Assembly: GCA_035490315.1 (NCBI GenBank)
Contig: DATHET010000196.1
Location: 1 to 22,466 of the forward strand
Length of the DNA: 22,466 nt
Origin: JADJQU01 sp035490315
GTDB lineage: Bacteria > Planctomycetota > UBA1135 > GCA-002686595
Direction: 5' to 3'
The notes below the pieces were generated by a model. It ran no database searches. It was not told the DNA's origin and worked only from the letters and a program-made list of their open reading frames with translations. This document shows, in pieces, positions 18,145-22,466 of the stretch. Both the position numbers and the translations under genes were made by a program. Each line of letters opens with the position of its first letter. The first letter of the stretch is position 1.

Positions 18145-18930
18145 AGCTGCAAATTTGATCGAGACGGCGATCAGGACCACGCCGAGCAGGATGCGGGCGG
18201 CTTCGGGCCAGCCGGGGCGGTGGACGAGGAAGATGCCGGCGATGGCGCCGAGGGCGGCGACGATCGCGAAGGGGGCGAGGCTCGGGCGGTGGACGGCTCC
18301 GTCGCGGAGGTTCATCCAGGTCAGCTGGGCGGAGTTCACGTCGGACATGGCGGTCGAGCAGGCTCGCGCGCCGAGGTAGGTCATGCCGGGCAGGCCGAGG
18401 TACAGGGCTGGCACGACGATCAAGCCGCCGCCGACTCCGAGCAGCGGCGCGACGAAGCCGCCAGCGAAGCCGATCGAGAGCACGCCGAAGACGTGGACGG
18501 CATCGAGCGGCAACTCCGAGATGCCGGCGAAGTCGGCGCGGCCCGGAGCAGAGGTCAAGACGCGCACGCCCGCCGCGAACAAGCAGATCGCGAAGACCCA
18601 GGTCATGACACGCGGATCGAGGCGCTTCGAAACGCGCTGGCCTATGTTCGCGCCGACGAAACCGCCGAGACACAAGAGCCCGACGATCCGCCAGTCGATC
18701 GCCGGCATGGGCTGGAAGAGCTCCGCGATCGTGCCCGTCAAAGTCATCGCGAACACCGCGACCAGAGAAGTCGTGGTCGACAGGCGCAGCGGAAGCCCGA
18801 GCAGGAAGTGCAGGATCGGAACCGCGAAAAGCCCGCCGCCGATGCCGCACATCGTGCTCATGGCGGCGGCGACGAACCACAGGGCCAGGTGCCAGGGACG
18901 CAGGGCTCGCGCGGCCTGGATGTCTGTCAT
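18133..18930 (-). CDS. TauE/SafE family membrane transporter
   Basis: This 265-residue multi-pass inner-membrane protein of the TauE/SafE (DUF81) family is usually linked to export of sulfite, sulfoacetate or other small organic anions. The two-fold repeat of the family is visible: GIGGGLFAVPIL at 29-40 and GVGGGLIVVPAL at 165-176. Hydrophobic helices lie at about 14-45, 52-70, 82-98, 108-125, 143-180, 218-236 and 245-260. The ATG at 18930 is fixed by an ATGA overlap with the upstream adenylyltransferase. The last residues, GTR, and the TAA stop are encoded inside the large palindrome, so the native C-terminus may have been replaced or trimmed. It is the last gene of the heptose operon; substrate unknown. 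Confidence 0.9.
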   Translation of the reverse strand: MTDIQAARALRPWHLALWFVAAAMSTMCGIGGGLFAVPILHFLLGLPLRLSTTTSLVAVFAMTLTGTIAELFQPMPAIDWRIVGLLCLGGFVGANIGQRVSKRLDPRVMTWVFAICLFAAGVRVLTSAPGRADFAGISELPLDAVHVFGVLSIGFAGGFVAPLLGVGGGLIVVPALYLGLPGMTYLGARACSTAMSDVNSAQLTWMNLRDGAVHRPSLAPFAIVAALGAIAGIFLVHRPGWPEAARILLGVVLIAVSIKFAAGTR

Positions 18931-19403
18931 GGACGCGCGCCGCGGCGAATCATCTCGGTCGAGGAGTGGTCCTTCGGGTCGCCGCAGATCGCGATCTCGA
19001 TGCCGAGCTCGCGGTCGATCGCCGCTTCGGGAACGTTCTCCGCCGTGTAATCGCTGCCCTTGGCGTGCACGTCGGGCCGCAGACAGCGCAGCGTCGCCTC
19101 GAGAGTCTCTTCGTCGAAGCTCGTGACGTAATCGACGGCGCGCAGGGCTCCAACCAGCTCCGCTCGCTCCTCGAGCGCGATCAGCGGGCGGCCCGGTCCC
19201 TTGTTCACGTGCACGCTGCGATCGGTGTTCAGCGCGACGACGAGCACATCGCCGCGCGCCTTCGCTTCCTCGAGGTAGCGCACATGCCCGACGTGCAGCA
19301 CGTCGAAGCATCCATTGGCCAGGACCACGCGCAGCTTTCCTCGCGAGCGGCGCAGGCCGAGCTCCGCCGCGAGCTCTTCGCGCGAGCGCAGCTCGAGGCT
19401 CAC
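18927..19403 (-). CDS. rfaE2: D-glycero-beta-D-manno-heptose 1-phosphate adenylyltransferase
   Basis: This 158-residue nucleotidyltransferase activates heptose 1-phosphate with ATP to give ADP-heptose, the donor for heptosyltransferases. Motifs are NGCFDVLHVGHVRYLEEA at 30-47 (the HxGH at 37-40), a KGPGRP loop at 68-73, VDYVTSFDEET at 90-100, KGSDYT at 115-120 and an STEMIRR end matching the STT-x-I motif. It corresponds to the C-terminal half of HldE, here as a separate protein (hldC type). It starts at a GTG overlapping the TGA of the kinase gene in GTGA, implying translational coupling of the two steps. The final product would feed the GT9 enzymes at 12131-14226. Confidence 0.92.
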   Translation of the reverse strand: MSLELRSREELAAELGLRRSRGKLRVVLANGCFDVLHVGHVRYLEEAKARGDVLVVALNTDRSVHVNKGPGRPLIALEERAELVGALRAVDYVTSFDEETLEATLRCLRPDVHAKGSDYTAENVPEAAIDRELGIEIAICGDPKDHSSTEMIRRGARP

Positions 19404-20428
19404 GATCGCGCGCTTCCCGCCAGAGGTCGTGGCTCGGGGCAGGTGGCCAGGGCCTCGCGCAGCGCCTGGGGCGAGCACACCGAAGCCCCGCTCTCCATGA
19501 CGACCACGCCAGACGCCGCGTTGGCGCAGATCATCGCGCTGCGCGCGTCGATCCCGCGCGCCAGAGCCAGCGCGAACACCGCGGCCGCCGTATCCCCGGC
19601 GCCGGTGACGTCGGTCACGTTGCCCGTGCCAGAGGCCTCGATCGCCCAGCCCCCGCGCGGCAAGCCTTCGCCGAACAGCGCCATGCCGTTGTTCCCGCGC
19701 GTCACCAAGAGCCAGCGCGCCTGGCTGCGCTCGAGCACTGCCTTCGCCGCCGCTTCGAGGTCGCTGGTCCGAGTCACACGCTCCGGCGCAACCCCGGCGA
19801 AGTGGGCCAGCTCGACGACGTTCGGCGTCAGGGCCGTCAGCCCCTCGAAGCCCTCGAGGGAATCGCGCGGGTCGAGCACCACGACGTGGCCGCTCTGCGC
19901 GAACTCCCGCGCCAGACGGCCGAGCTCGCGGTCGACGAAACCATAGCTGTAATCGGAGAGCACCATCGCGTCGACGTTGCACAGCGACGCGCGCAGCCTC
20001 GCGAGCACGTCGTGCCGCGCGCCCGCGTCCGCCGCCGCCACCGCTTCGGTGTCGATGCGCAGCACCTGCTGCATGTTGCGCCGCGGCTCCGCGGCAACGA
20101 TGCGCGTCTTCAACGGCGTGGTCCAGCCCGCGACATTGGCCAGGCCCTCGACGCCGACGAGATCGTGCTCGAGCTCCAGGCGCACTTCGCGGCCCGAGGC
20201 GTCGCGGCCGACCACGCCGAAGAGAGTCGTCGCCGCTCCCAGCGCCGTGAGATTGCGCGCAACGTTCCCGGCGCCGCCGGCGCGCACGCGCTCCTCGAGA
20301 TGGCGCAGCACCATGACCGGAGCTTCGCGCGAGAGCGACTTGGGCTCGCAGAACAGATAGCGATCGCAGATCACGTCGCCGGCGACGGCGACGGACAGCC
20401 CGCTGAAATCAGGCAGCTCGATCGGCAC
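19400..20428 (-). CDS. rfaE1: D-glycero-beta-D-manno-heptose-7-phosphate kinase (PfkB family)
   Basis: This 342-residue ribokinase-fold enzyme phosphorylates heptose 7-phosphate at C1 in ADP-heptose synthesis. It has the first PfkB signature region with GGAGNVARNL at 51-60. DVICDRYLFCEPKSLSREAPV, cut around 18-38, resembles the RfaE1 substrate-binding segment with its SREAPV motif. The GAGD motif is at 276-279 with catalytic D279. It matches the N-terminal half of HldE and is encoded apart from its partner domain (hldA type). Its GTG start directly follows the TGA of the radical SAM gene, and its stop overlaps the start of rfaE2. The isomerase GmhA and phosphatase GmhB of the pathway are not in this window. 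Assignment is strong because kinase and adenylyltransferase are adjacent. Confidence 0.92.
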   Translation of the reverse strand: MPIELPDFSGLSVAVAGDVICDRYLFCEPKSLSREAPVMVLRHLEERVRAGGAGNVARNLTALGAATTLFGVVGRDASGREVRLELEHDLVGVEGLANVAGWTTPLKTRIVAAEPRRNMQQVLRIDTEAVAAADAGARHDVLARLRASLCNVDAMVLSDYSYGFVDRELGRLAREFAQSGHVVVLDPRDSLEGFEGLTALTPNVVELAHFAGVAPERVTRTSDLEAAAKAVLERSQARWLLVTRGNNGMALFGEGLPRGGWAIEASGTGNVTDVTGAGDTAAAVFALALARGIDARSAMICANAASGVVVMESGASVCSPQALREALATCPEPRPLAGSARS

Positions 20429-22111
20429 TCAGCAGACCTCGCTGGCCGCCGCGGCGAGAGCCAGATCGCGCAATCGGTCCGGCACCGGCTTGGCCGCCGC
20501 CGTGCTCCACTCGATGCCGGCTTCCTCGGCCAGGTAATAGTCCGAGCGCACGCCCATGAAGGCGTTGTAGCGGATCGCGTAGTGCAGCTCCTCGGCCCGC
20601 GTGGCCGCCGCCGCGTACTCCTCGTCGATCGCGCGCACCTTGGGCTTGAAGACTTCCCAGCTCGCCGCGTCCATCGCCAGGACCTCGCGCACCAAGGGCT
20701 GGTATCGCGCAGCGGCCGGCGCCGTGTGGAAGCGGTCCATGCGGCTGTTGACGAACCACGGCATGCAGGTCGCGAGCTTGTCGATGAACAGGTTTTCTTC
20801 CGCGCCGAAATCCAGGCAGGACGAGTCGGTGAAATTCGTCAGCGTGATTTCGCGCTCCGGCGTGATGAAGCCGCCTTCGACCGACAGGCGATAGCTCTCG
20901 GTGCCCGGGAAGGGGAAGAACAGCGACGTGCGATATCGACCGATGCCAGACTTCGCGAGCAGATCGACGGTTTCCCAGCGCTCTCCATGCGTCTCGTAAG
21001 GCAGGCCGACCATCACGAATCCCGACGTATGCAGCCGGAAACGCTCGGCCGATTCGATCGTGGCGAGCACGTCCTGGTCCGACATGAAGCGCTGCAGGAT
21101 TTCCTTGCGCACGCGCGGGCTGCCCGACTCGATGCCGAGCTTCAGGATCCTGCAACCGGCGCGCGAAAGCGCCTCCGCGACGCGCGGATCGAGCTGCTTC
21201 ACGTGGCTGTTGACCACGAAGGGCACCTTGATGCCGCTTTCCTCGTAGGCCTTGCAGATCGAGATCGCGTGCTCCGCGTTCTGCGTGAACAGGTCGTCGT
21301 CGAAAATGAACGTGCCGACGTTCTTGTAGCGCGCGAGCACCTCGCGCAATTCCTCGATCAGCTTGTCCGCGGGCCGGAAGCGGAAGAAACCGATTCGATT
21401 GACCGGCCGGCCGAGCTCCTCGTGGTAGCGATCGACGATCTTGTGGTTGAGGCAATAGGTGCAGCGGTACGGACAACCGCGCGACGAGAGCACGCCGAAC
21501 CAGCCGTGCTTCTGATCCGTGATGCGCTGGGTATCGAACAGACCGTAATCGGGCACGGGCAGGGCCGTGAGGTCGGGGAACTCGCCGACGGGGTTGTGGA
21601 CCCAGTGATCCGGCGCGACGGGAGCATGGTCCGCTTCCGGCGGCCGCAGCCCGGACTTCCACGAAAGGAAATTCGGCACGTCGTCGGGCGACTCCCCGCG
21701 CTCGATCCGCGCCGCGAGAGCCACCAGGGCATCCTCGCACTCGCCGACGCCGACGTGGTCCCAGATCCCGTCGGACATCACGTCGATCGGCACCATGGTC
21801 GGATGGATCCCGCCAACGACCAAGGGCGGCAGGACCACGCCCTCGCGCTCCGCCCGAGCCCGAAGACCGGCGGCCAGGCTCTTCGCCGCCTGGTACTGCT
21901 GCGTCAAGCAGGACACCGCGACCATCCCAGCCCCCCACTCGACGATCGCGCGCCAGACATCCTCCTCGTCGGGGACCGGCGGCAGGTTCTCGTTCAAGTT
22001 GAGCAGCCGAGTCTCATGCCCCGCGAGCTTGAGACAGGCGGACAGCGAAGCCAGCCCATGGTTGAACCCCATCTGCGTGTAGAGATTGGGGTAGATGAAG
22101 AGCACGCGCAT
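20429..22111 (-). CDS. B12-binding domain radical SAM protein
   Basis: The protein has 560 residues. An N-terminal Rossmann-type cobalamin-binding domain (about 1-135, with VGGIHPTMVP at 99-108 and VGVGECEDAL near 120-129) precedes a radical SAM barrel starting about 203. The iron-sulfur site is CPYRCTYC at 213-220 (C213, C217, C220), followed by FIFDDDLFT and LGIESGSPRVRK, typical of this class. The C-terminal 130 residues are helical and unassigned. Relatives perform methylations and other radical chemistry on lipids, hopanoids, antibiotics and cell-wall compounds. The ATG at 22111 is chosen because the domain begins there (MRVLFIYPN); the open frame further upstream has no conserved content. 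It is first in the operon with rfaE1-rfaE2, which suggests but does not prove an envelope-glycolipid substrate. Confidence 0.92.
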   Translation of the reverse strand: MRVLFIYPNLYTQMGFNHGLASLSACLKLAGHETRLLNLNENLPPVPDEEDVWRAIVEWGAGMVAVSCLTQQYQAAKSLAAGLRARAEREGVVLPPLVVGGIHPTMVPIDVMSDGIWDHVGVGECEDALVALAARIERGESPDDVPNFLSWKSGLRPPEADHAPVAPDHWVHNPVGEFPDLTALPVPDYGLFDTQRITDQKHGWFGVLSSRGCPYRCTYCLNHKIVDRYHEELGRPVNRIGFFRFRPADKLIEELREVLARYKNVGTFIFDDDLFTQNAEHAISICKAYEESGIKVPFVVNSHVKQLDPRVAEALSRAGCRILKLGIESGSPRVRKEILQRFMSDQDVLATIESAERFRLHTSGFVMVGLPYETHGERWETVDLLAKSGIGRYRTSLFFPFPGTESYRLSVEGGFITPEREITLTNFTDSSCLDFGAEENLFIDKLATCMPWFVNSRMDRFHTAPAAARYQPLVREVLAMDAASWEVFKPKVRAIDEEYAAAATRAEELHYAIRYNAFMGVRSDYYLAEEAGIEWSTAAAKPVPDRLRDLALAAAASEVC

Positions 22112-22345
22112 GCGATGAGTTTCCGCTCCGGAAGCGCGCAAGGATACTGGCGAATCCGCCTCGAGTAAGTCCCGAATCCGACATGCGGCCCTGGCGGGTC
22201 TCGAAAGCTGTGCATCCAGAGGTCCGATCACACGGGAGAGACCTCCAGAAAATCCCAAGACCCCGCTCGAACCGCCGTCCGGCCCTGGCATTCCTCCAAG
22301 CTGCGACTGGACCCGATCGGCATCGCATCCCATGCTCGCGCCCGC

Positions 22346-22466
22346 ATGATCATCACCGTCCTGACTCACCTCCTGAAGGAGCGTGACGCAAAGAGCTACG
22401 ACGTGGTGATCGACCAGGTCTCCGCCGCCCTGGCCGCCCGCGGCCACGAGGTCAGCGTCTTCGGGG
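22346..22466 (+). CDS. Probable ATP-grasp ligase (D-alanine-D-alanine ligase-like), N-terminal fragment
   Basis: Only 40 codons are visible before the window ends. They read MIITVLTHLL followed by KERDAKSYDVVIDQV and AALAARGHEVSVFG, that is, a beta strand, a charged turn, an amphipathic helix and a second strand. This resembles the pre-ATP-grasp N-terminus of D-Ala-D-Ala ligase-like proteins. A GT-B glycosyltransferase N-terminus is the main alternative. An ATG 14 bases upstream is closed at once by a stop, so 22346 is the first usable start. It is divergent from the radical SAM gene across a 234-base gap in which I see no clear promoter boxes. Confidence 0.5.
   Translation, partial: MIITVLTHLLKERDAKSYDVVIDQVSAALAARGHEVSVFG

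Noticed and set aside
19802..22168. 788-codon plus-strand open frame
   Set aside because: It is antisense to the heptose kinase and radical SAM genes. The predicted protein is low-complexity and rich in Arg, His and Asp.

Overview
The window is GC-rich bacterial chromosome with tightly packed genes. Its content points to a Gram-negative-type cell envelope: two GT9 heptosyltransferase-like proteins, an LPS-core-kinase-like protein, split HldE functions and lipoproteins. The kinase with a long membrane-anchored tail, the GYF_2 membrane protein, the FHA-sigma54 activator and the style of the secreted proteins best fit a high-GC member of Planctomycetota. That placement is an inference from gene style, not a search result. 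No tRNA, rRNA, CRISPR array, transposase or prophage gene is visible. The long ORFs opposite real genes are shadows of GC-rich codons.

Left part (1-12089). A Ser/Thr protein kinase on the minus strand runs off the left edge. It is divergent from a GYF_2-domain membrane protein (+), whose stop faces that of an arylsulfotransferase-like lipoprotein (-). Further minus-strand genes follow: an exported MsrB-MsrA fusion, a secreted protein with a degenerate gluzincin-like peptidase domain, and an FHA-GAF-AAA+ sigma54 activator. The activator is divergent from a small cysteine-cluster protein (+), whose stop overlaps that of a crotonase-family enoyl-CoA hydratase (-).

Middle (11259-15110). The minus-strand order of transcription is LPS-core-kinase-like protein, GT9, second GT9, crotonase. 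The first three are joined by 4-base ATGA overlaps, so this is very probably one operon for building and phosphorylating an inner-core-like oligosaccharide.

Right part (15439-22466). Two glutamate-dehydrogenase-family genes lie in tandem on the plus strand. The first keeps the family's lysines; the second has lost the catalytic lysine and one substrate lysine, so it looks like a regulatory pseudoenzyme coupled to an active partner. Immediately after it lies a 98-base, almost perfect palindrome, which also encodes the last residues and stop of the convergent TauE/SafE transporter. That transporter closes a minus-strand operon of B12-binding radical SAM protein, heptose-7-phosphate kinase (rfaE1), heptose-1-phosphate adenylyltransferase (rfaE2) and TauE/SafE. 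A divergent gene, probably ATP-grasp ligase-like, begins at the right edge.

The strongest points for follow-up are the GDH enzyme/pseudoenzyme pair, the giant palindrome, the radical SAM gene in a heptose operon and the degenerate peptidase.
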